Below are positions 6,812 through 14,543 of a stretch of 20,057 nt of DNA, piece after piece. The notes below the pieces were generated by a model. That model ran no database searches. It was not told the origin of the DNA and was given only the letters and a program-made list of their open reading frames with translations. The stretch comes from Chloroflexota bacterium. GTDB taxonomy: Bacteria; Chloroflexota; Anaerolineae; Anaerolineales; Anaerolineaceae. The stretch covers positions 1-20,057 of the forward strand of contig JAEYTI010000246.1 of NCBI GenBank assembly GCA_023434145.1, in the 5' to 3' direction. Position 1 is the first letter of the stretch. The number at the start of each line of letters is the position of its first letter. The position numbers were made by a program, and so were the translations under genes.

Positions 6812-7897
6812 CCCATCATCCGGGTGGAACGGCTCGGGGCTGCGCCAGTCGAGCCCGAGTTTATCGGCCATGGCTTCTTCATCTAATTCAATGCCCAGGC
6901 CGGGGGCGGTGGGCAGTTCCACGAAGCCATCTACGGCCACAAACGGCTGCTTGAGGTAGCCCTCGCCCAATGAGACGTGCTCCTGCGCGATGAAGTTGGA
7001 GATAGTAGCGTCGAGCTGGATGCAGGCCGCCAGCGAGATCGGCCCGAGCGGGTTGTGCGGCGCGACCGCGGCGTAATAGGCCTCGGCCATCCCGGCGATG
7101 ATGTGCACCTCGTGGATACCGCCCGCGTGGCACAGGTCTGGCTGGATGATCGAAACGGCGCGCTTCTCCAGCAGCTCGCGGAAGCCCCACTTGGTGAAGA
7201 TGCGCTCCCCGGCGGCAATCGGCAGGTGGGTGCTGCGGGCAAGGTCTGCCAGCACGTCGACGTTCTGCGCCTGCACCGGCTCCTCGATGAACATGGGCTG
7301 GTACGGCTCCAGCGCGTGGATCAGCACTTTGGCCGTCTGCGGGCTGACCGCGCCGTGGAAGTCGATGGCAATATCGGCCTCGGGGCCGCCCGCCTCGCGT
7401 AAGGCGGCAAACCGCTCCACCGCCTGATCGATCCATGCCTTCGACTCGACCATGCGGGCCGGGCGATCGGTAGAGACGCCGGTCTTAAAGGCGGTGTAGC
7501 CCTGCGCCATCCAATCACGGATCGATTCGGGGTCGCGGGCGTGCTTGTAGAGCCGCACCCGCTCACGCGTCGGCCCGCCAAACAGCTTGTAGACCGGCAC
7601 ACCGAAGGTTTTACCGGTCAGATCCCACAGCGCCTGCTCCACCCCGCTGAGCGCCGAGGTGAGGATCGGGCCGCCGCGGTAGAATGCGTGCTTGTACATC
7701 GCCTGCCAGTGATGGACGACCCGCGTCGGGTCTTGCCCGATCAGGTAAGGCTCCAGCTCCGCCACCGCCTGGGCGCAGGTGAGGGCACGGCCTTCCAGGA
7801 TCGGCTCGCCCAGCCCGACCAGCCCTTCATCGGTGTGAATTTTGAGGAACAGCCAGCGCGGCTTGACGAGGAAGGTTTCCAGGCGGGTAATTTTCAT
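6794..7897 (-). CDS. dgoD: Mandelate racemase/enolase-superfamily sugar-acid dehydratase, galactonate dehydratase-like
   Basis: 367 residues, close to E. coli DgoD in length and along its whole sequence (for example MKITRLETF, LKIHTDEG, FYRGGPI, IQPDLCHAGGIHE, IAGMAEAY, LGPISLAAC). Metal ligands are Asp179 (in DFH), Glu205 (IEEPV) and Glu231 (AGER). His181 and His281 (APH) are the catalytic bases expected of the DgoD subgroup. The reaction in DgoD is D-galactonate to 2-keto-3-deoxy-galactonate. Close relatives use other sugar acids, so the substrate is probable rather than certain; the gene symbol is by resemblance. There are no other galactonate genes nearby. A TACAAT on the minus strand (7940 to 7935) may be its -10. 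GGAG lies about ten bases before the ATG. Confidence 0.9.
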   Translation of the reverse strand: MKITRLETFLVKPRWLFLKIHTDEGLVGLGEPILEGRALTCAQAVAELEPYLIGQDPTRVVHHWQAMYKHAFYRGGPILTSALSGVEQALWDLTGKTFGVPVYKLFGGPTRERVRLYKHARDPESIRDWMAQGYTAFKTGVSTDRPARMVESKAWIDQAVERFAALREAGGPEADIAIDFHGAVSPQTAKVLIHALEPYQPMFIEEPVQAQNVDVLADLARSTHLPIAAGERIFTKWGFRELLEKRAVSIIQPDLCHAGGIHEVHIIAGMAEAYYAAVAPHNPLGPISLAACIQLDATISNFIAQEHVSLGEGYLKQPFVAVDGFVELPTAPGLGIELDEEAMADKLGLDWRSPEPFHPDDGSAIDW

Positions 7898-7999
7898 GGG
7901 GCGAGGTCTCCGGGGAGGTGGATTGGATCAGATTATTGTACATCCGAACGAACGGAGGAACCGCCTTACCCAGGGGGTTTGTTTCACTTTCTTGGGCAG

Positions 8000-8068
8000 T
8001 TACCGTTTGTTGGGGTGCTCGCGTGGAGAAACTCCGTTTCTCCACGCGAGAACCCCAACAAACGGTAA
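8000..8068. repeat. Long near-perfect hairpin, 33-bp arms
   Basis: Arms 8000-8032 and 8036-8068 are inverted copies matching at 32 of 33 positions around the three-base loop TCC. The arm begins TTACCGTTTGTTGGGG and ends GCGTGGAGAAAC. This is far stronger than a normal terminator and has no T-tract on either side, so it is more likely a repeat element or cruciform-forming site. It sits in the 388-base gap upstream of the dgoD-like gene (7898-8285). The rest of that gap holds a degenerate copy of the GGATCGC..TAAC / CGGTTAAAACCG repeat (about 8111-8172) and a small 8-bp hairpin (8197-8216). I see no gene in it. Confidence 0.85.
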
Positions 8069-8221
8069 CACACCCTCACCCAGGTGTCGGGTGATGATAA
8101 AAACGAATAAATGGATCGCATAACAAGAAGTCTCTGCGCTACCGATCGCCTGCCGGTTAAAACCGTCCAGTTGGGCTCTACCATCCAGCAGCGCCTCTAC
8201 AAGAGGCATCTTGTAGCATAC

Positions 8222-8261
8222 AAAAAACCGCCCGGCATCCTCTTGCGAGAATTCCGGGCGG
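8222..8261 (-). terminator. Rho-independent terminator of the small minus-strand gene
   Basis: Read on the minus strand, CCGCCCGG pairs with CCGGGCGG (8228-8235 with 8254-8261), continues after one mismatch into six more pairs (one of them G-U), and closes on a GCAA tetraloop. TTTTTTG follows directly (8227-8221). It lies 24 bases past the stop of the gene at 8286-8528, where its terminator would be expected. Confidence 0.85.
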
Positions 8262-8285
8262 TGGGCTGGTTGGTTCACCGGGTGC

Positions 8286-8528
8286 CTAACAAGGTACAGT
8301 AGGGCAAGGCTCTTCAAGCTTTACCTGGGGTGCAGCGGCACGGCGGAGAACCTTCTCCTGCATCCACTGCCCGGCCTGGGCAAGCCGTGCCATCAGCGGC
8401 GCAGCAAAACTCACGTGATATGCCCGCCCTTCGCGGACCATGCGGTTCAGCTCGATTTGGCGCTCCAGCTCGCGGATTTTGTCTTGATGGATGACATAGG
8501 TCACTTCTGAACTGATTGGGTTGAACAT
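8286..8528 (-). CDS. Small hypothetical protein, 80 aa
   Basis: Encodes 80 residues starting MFNPISSEVTYVIHQDKIRE. The SD GAAGGAG (reading from the complement of about 8541-8547) is eight bases from the ATG at 8528, and a clear terminator follows the stop, so this is very likely a real monocistronic gene. A larger frame to 8600 exists but would ignore the good ribosome site. Residues about 14-36 form a charged amphipathic helix (KIRELERQIELNRMVREGR) and a second helix follows, MARLAQAGQWMQEKVLRR. There are no signal or TM segments. I do not recognise a family. The opening YVIHQDKIRELERQ recalls short sequences seen beside many Chloroflexota genes, but that is only an impression. Confidence 0.72.
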   Translation of the reverse strand: MFNPISSEVTYVIHQDKIRELERQIELNRMVREGRAYHVSFAAPLMARLAQAGQWMQEKVLRRAAAPQVKLEEPCPTVPC

Positions 8529-8733
8529 GTGTTTGTCTCCTTCTATTGCAACAACGTTAAGTATCAGAATGAGTATAAGGCGTTGAAACCAGATAGCCAC
8601 CGCCTAAGGGTACGGGCTTTTCCTTGGAACATGGTGTAGGGAAAAACTGAACTTAAGTATAGTAATATGGTGTTTTTTGTAATTTTTTTCAACCGCTTGA
8701 GCCGCGCTTCCCATATGCAACGCTTTCCCTCCA

Positions 8734-8742
8734 TGCTATAAT
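8734..8742 (+). promoter_or_regulatory. Extended -10 promoter of the ftsK-like gene
   Basis: TGCTATAAT at 8734-8742 is a perfect extended -10 (TGn plus TATAAT). No good -35 hexamer is spaced before it, as is usual for extended -10 promoters. Transcription should begin near 8749, giving a leader of about 120 bases. Upstream, 8640-8700 is AT-rich with T-tracts. The 339-base gap 8529-8867 holds this promoter and presumably that of the small minus-strand gene (TATACT near 8571 on the minus strand is one candidate); I see no gene in it. Confidence 0.65.
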
Positions 8743-8867
8743 TTGATTAGAAAATTTTTTCGTAAACAGGCCGTGCCTGGGTGTTGTGCGCTGCGTGCGG
8801 GGTTTGCCCCACAGGCCACAAACCTCACGACTTTGAGAAGCCAGCATATTTTGAGAAAGGTCGTCTC

Positions 8868-11444
8868 GTGCCCAGTTCGAAACCATCCTCTGCCCGCTCC
8901 ACCTCCTCACGCAAGAGCACCACGCCCGCCCGCAAGCCTGCGGCGAAACCCGCCCCGCGTGGAGCCTCTCGGAGCACGACCAGAACAAGCACCGCTGCCC
9001 GCACGGGTGGCGCGCCGCGCTCCCGCAAGCAGAGCGGCGGGGTGCTGGCTGCTGCCGGTGTTCGCCGCTGGAGCTGGAACAAACTCTCGATCGACCGCAA
9101 GCTCGATATCCTGGGCGTGGTGCTGGCACTGGTAGGCCTGCTGACGCTGCTTAGCCTGCTCTCCTCGCAAAACAGCGCGCTGATCGGCTGGTGGGTGTTG
9201 CTCGTCAAGCAGATCGCTGGGTGGGGCTCCTTCATCCTGCCAGTAACGCTGATGCTGATCGGCATTTGGCTGGTGCTGCGCAACGTGGAGCGGCTGCCCA
9301 TGCTCTCTACCGAGCGCCTCACCGGGCTGATCCTGCTCTATCTCAACGCGCTGGCATGGATTCACCTGCTGATGGGTGGCGGCTGGGATCTGGCAAATGC
9401 GGGCGGCGGCGGCGGATACTTCGGCGCATTCTTCGAGCGCATGACCGTTTCGATGTTGGGCGTTCCCGGGGCGTTTATCGCCTTCACCGCCTGGTCGTTG
9501 ATCTCCATAGCACTGGCGCTCGATATCCCCGTCTCAGAAATCTTCTCCTTCTTTCAAAAAGCACTCGCCAGCCTGGCGCGGCGGATCAACAGCAAACTCT
9601 CGGCAGAACAGGCCTACGCCGCGGCCCACCAGGATCGCGCTTTCCCCGATCACGAGATCGCCGATCTCTCCGCCGGGGACCTGCCACCCGACTTCCAGCC
9701 GCTGCGCCAGGAACCCTCCGCCATGCAGGGTTCCACAGGCACCCCTGCTACTTCGGGGCAGCCGGGCGGGTATAACGGTGGCGCTGGGGCATCAGCTTCT
9801 CCCCGCACCCGTGCTCCGCGCCCCGCTGCTGGGGCAGACGGCGCTTCGTACGCCGGCGCAGGGAGCGGCCCGGTAAACGCCGCATCGGGCAAACAGGCCG
9901 CCCACCACGCCGCGGGGCAAAAAGCTGGTCCTCCCGCCCCGCCCTGGAAGCTGCCTGTCGTCGCCGATATCCTCGACCCGGCCATTCTGGAGTCGATCAA
10001 AAACAACCAGGATCAAGAGCGCGGAAAGATGATCGAGGAGACGCTGGGCTCGTTTGGCTGCCCGGTGCGCGTGGTCGAAACGAACCGCGGGCCCACCGTC
10101 ACGCAGTTTGGCGTAGAGCCGCTGTACATCGAGACCCGCACCGGCAACCGAACGCGCGTGCGCGTCTCAAAAATCGTTTCGCTGGCAGACGACCTGGCCC
10201 TGGCGCTCGCCGCCCCGCGTATCCGCATCCAGGCTCCCGTGCCCGGGCGCAATTACGTGGGCATTGAAGTGCCAAACCTGGAGATCAGCCGGGTGGCCTT
10301 GCGCGAGCTGATGGAATCGGACGCGCTGAAAAAGATCAAGTCGCCGCTGCGCTTTGCCCTCGGCAAAGATGTGTCCGGTCATTCCAAGTGCTACGACCTG
10401 GCTGGCATGCCCCACCTGCTGATCGCCGGAACCACCGGCTCGGGTAAGTCGGTGTGCGTCAACTCCATCCTCACCGCGCTGCTGCTCAACAACACCCCCA
10501 ACGAGCTGCGCATGATCCTGGTGGACCCCAAGCGGGTAGAGCTAACCGGCTATAACGGCATCCCGCACCTGCTGGCTCCGGTGATCGTGGAGGCAGACCA
10601 GGTGATCGGCGCACTGCAATGGGTGCAGCGCGAGATGGACGCCCGCTATCACCGCTTTTCGCAGGTCAGCGCGCGCAACATTGTTGACTACAACACCCGC
10701 TTCGGCCCGCCGCTGCCCTACATGCTGGTGCTGGTCGACGAATTGGCCGATCTGATGATGCTGGCTCCCGACGAGACCGAACGCTCGCTCACCCGCCTGG
10801 CCCAACTTGCCCGCGCTACCGGAATCCACCTGGTGCTGGCGACCCAGCGCCCCTCGGTAGACGTGGTCACCGGCCTGATCAAAGCCAACTTCCCCGCTCG
10901 CGTGGCCTTCGCGGTGGCATCCGGCATCGACAGCCGCGTCATCCTCGACCAGCCCGGCGCGGAACGGCTGCTGGGCCGCGGTGACATGCTCTTCCAGGCC
11001 CCAGATGCTGCCGCCCCGGTGCGCTTGCAGGGCGTCTTCGTCGACGACAGCGAGATCCAGCGGCTGGTGGATTACTGGCGCCAGCAGGCCTACGACATGC
11101 GCGACGTGAACCTGCACACTCCCACCGCTACCCCGGTGAACATGGATATGCCGCTAAACGCCCCGCTCAAGCAGACGCCGTTGTTCGGCGATGACAGTGG
11201 AAAGGGCGATCCGATCACAACCGAGGCGATCAAGATCGTGCGCGAAGAAGGCAAGGCGTCGATCTCGATGCTGCAACGCAGGCTGCGGATCGGCTACACG
11301 CGCTCCGCCCGACTGATCGACCAGTTGGAAGAAAAGGGTATCATCGGCCCCGCCCAACCCACCTCACAGACGCGCGAGGTGCTGGACTACGGCGATCAGA
11401 ACAACGCCGAGGTGGAGGATAACCTGTCGGGGGAAGAGGAGTAG
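8868..11444 (+). CDS. ftsK: DNA translocase FtsK/SpoIIIE
   Basis: 858 residues. A basic Ser/Arg/Lys-rich cytoplasmic tail (1-75) precedes four TM helices (about 80-99, 115-137, 150-169, 194-218). A Pro/Ala/Gly linker (about 240-390) leads to the FtsK alpha/beta motor with Walker A GTTGSGKS (521-528) and Walker B LVDELADL (Asp624, Glu625). A C-terminal winged-helix gamma domain (about 781-843, DPITTEAIKIVREEGKASIS) should bind orienting DNA motifs and recombinase. The protein pumps chromosome ends through the division septum. I chose GTG 8868 because AAAGG at 8856-8860 is seven bases upstream; the open frame to 8781 carries unrelated Cys-rich sequence. No terminator is visible after the stop, only 31 bases from the convergent Nudix gene end. 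Confidence 0.95.
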   Translation: MPSSKPSSARSTSSRKSTTPARKPAAKPAPRGASRSTTRTSTAARTGGAPRSRKQSGGVLAAAGVRRWSWNKLSIDRKLDILGVVLALVGLLTLLSLLSSQNSALIGWWVLLVKQIAGWGSFILPVTLMLIGIWLVLRNVERLPMLSTERLTGLILLYLNALAWIHLLMGGGWDLANAGGGGGYFGAFFERMTVSMLGVPGAFIAFTAWSLISIALALDIPVSEIFSFFQKALASLARRINSKLSAEQAYAAAHQDRAFPDHEIADLSAGDLPPDFQPLRQEPSAMQGSTGTPATSGQPGGYNGGAGASASPRTRAPRPAAGADGASYAGAGSGPVNAASGKQAAHHAAGQKAGPPAPPWKLPVVADILDPAILESIKNNQDQERGKMIEETLGSFGCPVRVVETNRGPTVTQFGVEPLYIETRTGNRTRVRVSKIVSLADDLALALAAPRIRIQAPVPGRNYVGIEVPNLEISRVALRELMESDALKKIKSPLRFALGKDVSGHSKCYDLAGMPHLLIAGTTGSGKSVCVNSILTALLLNNTPNELRMILVDPKRVELTGYNGIPHLLAPVIVEADQVIGALQWVQREMDARYHRFSQVSARNIVDYNTRFGPPLPYMLVLVDELADLMMLAPDETERSLTRLAQLARATGIHLVLATQRPSVDVVTGLIKANFPARVAFAVASGIDSRVILDQPGAERLLGRGDMLFQAPDAAAPVRLQGVFVDDSEIQRLVDYWRQQAYDMRDVNLHTPTATPVNMDMPLNAPLKQTPLFGDDSGKGDPITTEAIKIVREEGKASISMLQRRLRIGYTRSARLIDQLEEKGIIGPAQPTSQTREVLDYGDQNNAEVEDNLSGEEE

Positions 11445-11475
11445 GATACACTATCCCTCCTCATCCCACCGCCCC

Positions 11476-11958
11476 CTACTTCACAATCAACTTCCCATCG
11501 AACGCCTTTAGATCCTCCAGCGTCTCGATGTGATGCGGCGGGATTTCGGGCAGCGCGTCGAGCGGGAAGAAGCGGGCGTCGACCGTCTCATCCGTCTCGG
11601 TGACGAGCTCCCCCTGCCAACGGTCCACGCGGAAGACGACCGAGAACATCTGGTGCGAGTTGCCCCAGGCGTTGATAAAGGCATACTGCGGCCCGGTGTA
11701 GAGGGCGATGGGCGTGGCTTCCAGCACTTCCAGCCCCGTCTCCTCGCGGACTTCGCGACACAGGCAGTCCATGATCGAATCGCCCAGCTCGATCCCTCCG
11801 GCGGGCAGCGACCATACGCCGTTGTCGCGCCGCTGGATCAACAGCACTTCCCCCCGCTCGTTGACAATCACCGCCCGCGCCGCGGGGATGATCAGCGTCA
11901 TCCCGGGGGCGGCTGCGCGCAGCTTCCCGGCGTAGGTTTCCTCGAATGGCACCTGCAT
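11476..11958 (-). CDS. Nudix hydrolase
   Basis: 160 residues with a full Nudix fold. The box spans residues 54-76, GGIELGD followed by seven residues and REVREETGL. The catalytic helix residues Arg68, Glu69, Glu72 and Glu73 are present; the first box Glu is Asp60, a common variant. The N-terminal PAARAVIVNERGEVLLIQRR and the W-S-LPAGG segment are typical of nucleoside-diphosphate-X pyrophosphatases of the MutT/ADP-ribose type. The substrate cannot be assigned. ATG 11958 is preferred over ATG 11988 because AGGAGG lies five bases before it. The gene is divergent from the MFS gene. The 144-base region between them contains a perfect palindrome, CCATGCGCATGG (11992-12003), that could be an operator. 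Confidence 0.92.
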   Translation of the reverse strand: MQVPFEETYAGKLRAAAPGMTLIIPAARAVIVNERGEVLLIQRRDNGVWSLPAGGIELGDSIMDCLCREVREETGLEVLEATPIALYTGPQYAFINAWGNSHQMFSVVFRVDRWQGELVTETDETVDARFFPLDALPEIPPHHIETLEDLKAFDGKLIVK

Positions 11959-12089
11959 CCTACCCTCCTGCTTTTTGTGTGTCTTCATTTACCATGCGCA
12001 TGGATGGAGCCGAGTCACCTCCACGCTCACAATAAATGAAAAGCCCAAAGCCCTCCGCCCCATTAAAGCACAATCAGGCCATTCCCACG

Positions 12090-12095
12090 TATAAT
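12090..12095 (+). promoter_or_regulatory. -10 box giving a leaderless MFS transcript
   Basis: A perfect TATAAT at 12090-12095 ends seven bases before the ATG at 12103, so transcription should begin at or within a base of the start codon. No Shine-Dalgarno fits in the seven-base gap (TCCACCC). No clear TTGACA-like -35 was found at normal spacing. This suggests a leaderless mRNA. Confidence 0.6.
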
Positions 12096-12102
12096 TCCAC
12101 CC

Positions 12103-13284
12103 ATGACTACACTCGAAGCCAGCCTCGAAGCACCACTGGAACGCGCGCGTGGTTTGCGTTCCATGCGTGTCTTGTACTTCCTCTATTTTGCCGGTATCGG
12201 CGCTTATTTTACATTTATCAATGTCTATTACCGTAGTATTGGCCTCTCTGGTACGGAGATCGGGTTGGTAAATACCCTCCCGCCGCTGGTGGCGATTATC
12301 GCCGCGACCATGTGGGGCATGGTCAACGACCGGTTGGGGCAGCCGCGCCTGGTGCTGCGTATCAGTGTACCTGGGATAATCCTCTCGGCGCTGCTGCTCT
12401 CGCAGGTGCGAGCGTTCGGCTGGATCATTGTGGTGGCTTGCATGCTGTCCTTTTTCAACAGCGCCACGATTCCCCTAATGGACAATACTACCCTGCGCCT
12501 GCTGGGTGATCAGCGCGGGCACTATGGGCGTTACCGCGTGCTCGGCTCGGTGGGTTTTATCATCGTCTCGCTGAGCGTGGGCTACGTCTACGCCGCCACC
12601 GGCTACGTTTGGATCTTCTACTCCTATGCCATCATCATGGCGCTGTTCCTGCTGGCTGCTTCCGCGCTGCCCAACGAGCGCGTGCGCCTGGCGGGCTCGG
12701 TTTGGAGCGGCCTGGGCACCATGATCCGCCAGCCCGCGTGGATGATTTTTGCCATCAGCGCCTTTCTGTTGTGGATCTCGAATAATGGCACGATGGCCTT
12801 CATCGGCATCGTGGTGGAGGGCATGGGCGGCTCGGCTCCGCTGATCGGGCTGGTGTGGATGGCCTCGGCGATCACCGAGATCCCCATCATGCTCACCTCG
12901 GACAGGCTGCTCAAGCGCGGTGGGCCGACACTGCTGATTGGTATCGCCTTCGCGCTGTTCATTCTTCGCGCCACCTTGTTTGCATCCATGCCCACGCCCA
13001 ACTGGGCGCCGTGGATCGCCAGCCTGGGCGGGCTGGCCTACTCACTGTTCTGGATGAGCGCAGTCACCTACGCCAACGACTCCGCACCCGACCATCTGAA
13101 ATCCACGGCGCAAGGGCTGCTGTTCTCGCTGCTCAACCTGGCGGGTATGACTGGCTCACTGTTCAGCGGCTGGATGTACGATGTTGCCGGCCCGCGGGGG
13201 TTGTTCTGGGCCATGGCGGCGTTTGCTACGGCGGGCATGGTCACCTTTGTGGTAGGCCGGGTGGTGTTCAGGAATAGGGGGTGA
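12103..13284 (+). CDS. MFS transporter (MFS_1-like / LacY-type fold)
   Basis: 393 residues with about twelve hydrophobic segments and a cytoplasmic N-terminus. The loop between helices 2 and 3 carries the MFS motif A, GMVNDRLGQPR (72-82). The N-terminal FLYFAGIGAYFTFINVYYRSIGLS is like the MFS_1-like (PF12832) group that contains 3-phenylpropionate, oligosaccharide and nucleoside proton symporters. This should be a proton-coupled permease or efflux pump in the inner membrane; no substrate can be assigned. The start is placed at ATG 12103 right after a -10 box; an in-frame ATG at 12163 also lacks a ribosome site. The unknown gene at 13288 follows after three bases, so the two are probably co-transcribed. 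Confidence 0.9.
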   Translation: MTTLEASLEAPLERARGLRSMRVLYFLYFAGIGAYFTFINVYYRSIGLSGTEIGLVNTLPPLVAIIAATMWGMVNDRLGQPRLVLRISVPGIILSALLLSQVRAFGWIIVVACMLSFFNSATIPLMDNTTLRLLGDQRGHYGRYRVLGSVGFIIVSLSVGYVYAATGYVWIFYSYAIIMALFLLAASALPNERVRLAGSVWSGLGTMIRQPAWMIFAISAFLLWISNNGTMAFIGIVVEGMGGSAPLIGLVWMASAITEIPIMLTSDRLLKRGGPTLLIGIAFALFILRATLFASMPTPNWAPWIASLGGLAYSLFWMSAVTYANDSAPDHLKSTAQGLLFSLLNLAGMTGSLFSGWMYDVAGPRGLFWAMAAFATAGMVTFVVGRVVFRNRG

Positions 13285-13287
13285 AGC

Positions 13288-13920
13288 ATGAGACATTGGG
13301 ATATCAAAGTCCATCTGGTTGGAAAGTTTCAGCTTGTTGAAATTACCAATCATCCCAAGATTCCTTGGGATACGTTATACAACTTATCCCTGTCTTTGAT
13401 CAACCAACTTACGCAAGAGTATCAGAACATGATCGTTTGCCAGCTCATTGACCTAAACCAGGGCATGGAAGCAAAAGCTTTCCAGTTAGACCGGCTGGAG
13501 AAAGAATATAAACTGGAAACTGTCATAGGGGAAGGATTTTGCAGAATCAACGGGCCGGGACAGAATAGTCATGAGAACACAGTCTTCGCTGCCGGAAAGC
13601 CAAACATGGGCTGGCTGGAGAAAATCCTCGGGTTTGGAGGTTCCAGCCTACCCCACATTGTATATGGAGTTGACCGGCTGGAGAGCAATTGGCTGGAAAC
13701 GGCGGAAGATTGGAATCGGAGCTTCACGAAGTGGTATTGGATGGAGTCGGATGAAGCGGAAATCATCCGCCTGCGAGAGAAGGTCGAGGGTTTGGCCTGG
13801 ACATCAGACTTTCATTTGAATGTTCTGTTAGAAGAAAACGAGGTTGAGGGGTTCTTGCAGAAAATGCAAATTGAAGCTGAAAAAAATGATTTCATTCCTC
13901 GCATAGGGCCGGGCGGCTAA
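13288..13920 (+). CDS. Hypothetical protein, AT-richer than its neighbours
   Basis: 210 residues starting MRHWDIKVHLVGKFQLVEIT. It is soluble, with no signal or TM segments, rich in Glu, Leu and Trp, and likely mixed alpha/beta. I do not recognise a family. The sequence HWDIKVHLVGKFQLVE and the later DFHLNVLLEENEVEGFLQKM read like genuine structured protein rather than chance. Base and codon use is visibly AT-richer (many AAA, GAA, TTG, AAT) than the flanking GC-rich genes, which suggests transfer. The ATG comes three bases after the MFS stop, and a G-rich stretch at 13276-13283 may serve as ribosome site. The last codons and the TAA lie inside the left arm of the repeat at 13912-14205, so the original C-terminus may have been altered. 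Confidence 0.75.
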   Translation: MRHWDIKVHLVGKFQLVEITNHPKIPWDTLYNLSLSLINQLTQEYQNMIVCQLIDLNQGMEAKAFQLDRLEKEYKLETVIGEGFCRINGPGQNSHENTVFAAGKPNMGWLEKILGFGGSSLPHIVYGVDRLESNWLETAEDWNRSFTKWYWMESDEAEIIRLREKVEGLAWTSDFHLNVLLEENEVEGFLQKMQIEAEKNDFIPRIGPGG

Positions 13921-14205
13921 AGCCACGGCCAGGTCAACAAAGCCCCACCTTCGTGGGGCTCCCTTTTGTAGAATAGACAGTTCTACTTTTTGCCAGTGGA
14001 CAGATCCTCCAACAACTACAGTGAATTGCCAATTACTTTTCTAAGCCCCAGCTTCGTTGGGCTAAGAGAAACCCCAATGTATGGGGGCGATAAACAGCCG
14101 CCAGTTTAAACCGGTAGGAATCCGAGTCATACGACCAAATAGGTCTACAAAAATTGAGCCCCACGAAGGTGGGGCTTTGCTGTCCTGGCTGCGGCTTTAG
14201 CCGCC
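13912..14205. repeat. 294-bp foldback element with 49-nt inverted ends
   Basis: Arms 13912-13960 and 14157-14205 are inverted copies matching at 45 of 49 positions. They begin GGCGGCTAAAGCC and end in CCCCACCTTCGTGGGGCT. The arms themselves contain the self-complementary CCCCACCTTCGTGGGG seen in 2236-2528. The interior (13961-14156) holds a degenerate copy, GCCCCAGCTTCGTTGGGCTAA near 14044, and GGGCTAAGAGAA, also shared with 2236-2528. No ORF is credible. The element fills the 321-base gap to the next gene and its left arm supplies the last two codons and stop of the upstream gene. MITE-like; no flanking target duplication is obvious. Confidence 0.78.
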
Positions 14206-14241
14206 AGGCACTATTGTGGTTGCCAGTCATAAATGCGCCCG

Positions 14242-14508
14242 CTACGTTTCAAACCAGTATTCCTTCATCTTCCGCAAAAACCCCTCTTCAACCGGATACC
14301 CGCTGTGTGATCCAAGAACCGAATCAATTCCACAAAGCGGGCAGAGTGCTGTCATTCCAACGCCGTCCACGTCATCAACCCAGTCTTCAATCAATGTCGA
14401 GTCAAACGTGCGAAGACAGTAAAAGCATCCGCAGATACTGCTGCTTAATATATCCCATCGATTACGGGCTGCATATTTATGGGCAAGAATGTGGGGTTCG
14501 GGCAGCAT
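14242..14508 (-). CDS. Small CxxC zinc-binding cytoplasmic protein
   Basis: 88 residues with two metal-binding knuckles: CGCFYC (Cys26, Cys28, Cys31) and CPLC (Cys56, Cys59). The line TALCPLCGIDSVLGSHSGYP followed by FLRKMKEYWF is that of a widespread conserved hypothetical family, often annotated just as 'cytoplasmic protein', with no known function. A structural zinc between the two CxxC pairs is likely. AAGGAAG five bases before the ATG at 14508 supports the start. A TATAAT on the minus strand at 14543-14538 should be its promoter, giving a leader of about 23 bases. It lies just downstream of the DsbA-like gene on the same strand, but the separate -10 suggests it can be expressed alone. 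Confidence 0.85.
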   Translation of the reverse strand: MLPEPHILAHKYAARNRWDILSSSICGCFYCLRTFDSTLIEDWVDDVDGVGMTALCPLCGIDSVLGSHSGYPVEEGFLRKMKEYWFET

Positions 14509-14537
14509 GGTTCTTCCTTATCGTGAGAAGTTTTTTA

Positions 14538-14543
14538 ATTATA
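14538..14543 (-). promoter_or_regulatory. -10 box for the small zinc-protein gene
   Basis: Perfect TATAAT on the minus strand, overlapping the last codon and stop (GTA TAA) of the DsbA-like gene. A start near 14531 would leave about 23 bases, including AAGGAAG, before the ATG at 14508. A -35 would have to lie within the DsbA-like coding sequence and is not convincing. Confidence 0.45.

Noticed and set aside
8000..8317. Minus-strand frame of 105 codons
   Set aside because: It reads through the 33-bp hairpin, the terminator and repeat remnants; the real gene is 8286-8528 in the same region.
8781..8867. N-terminal extension of FtsK from GTG 8781
   Set aside because: No ribosome site and a Cys/His-containing stretch unlike FtsK N-termini; the GTG at 8868 has an AAAGG at good spacing.
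13921..14241. tRNA or structured RNA in the stem-loops
   Set aside because: The stems form inverted repeats without cloverleaf arms, a T-loop or a CCA end.
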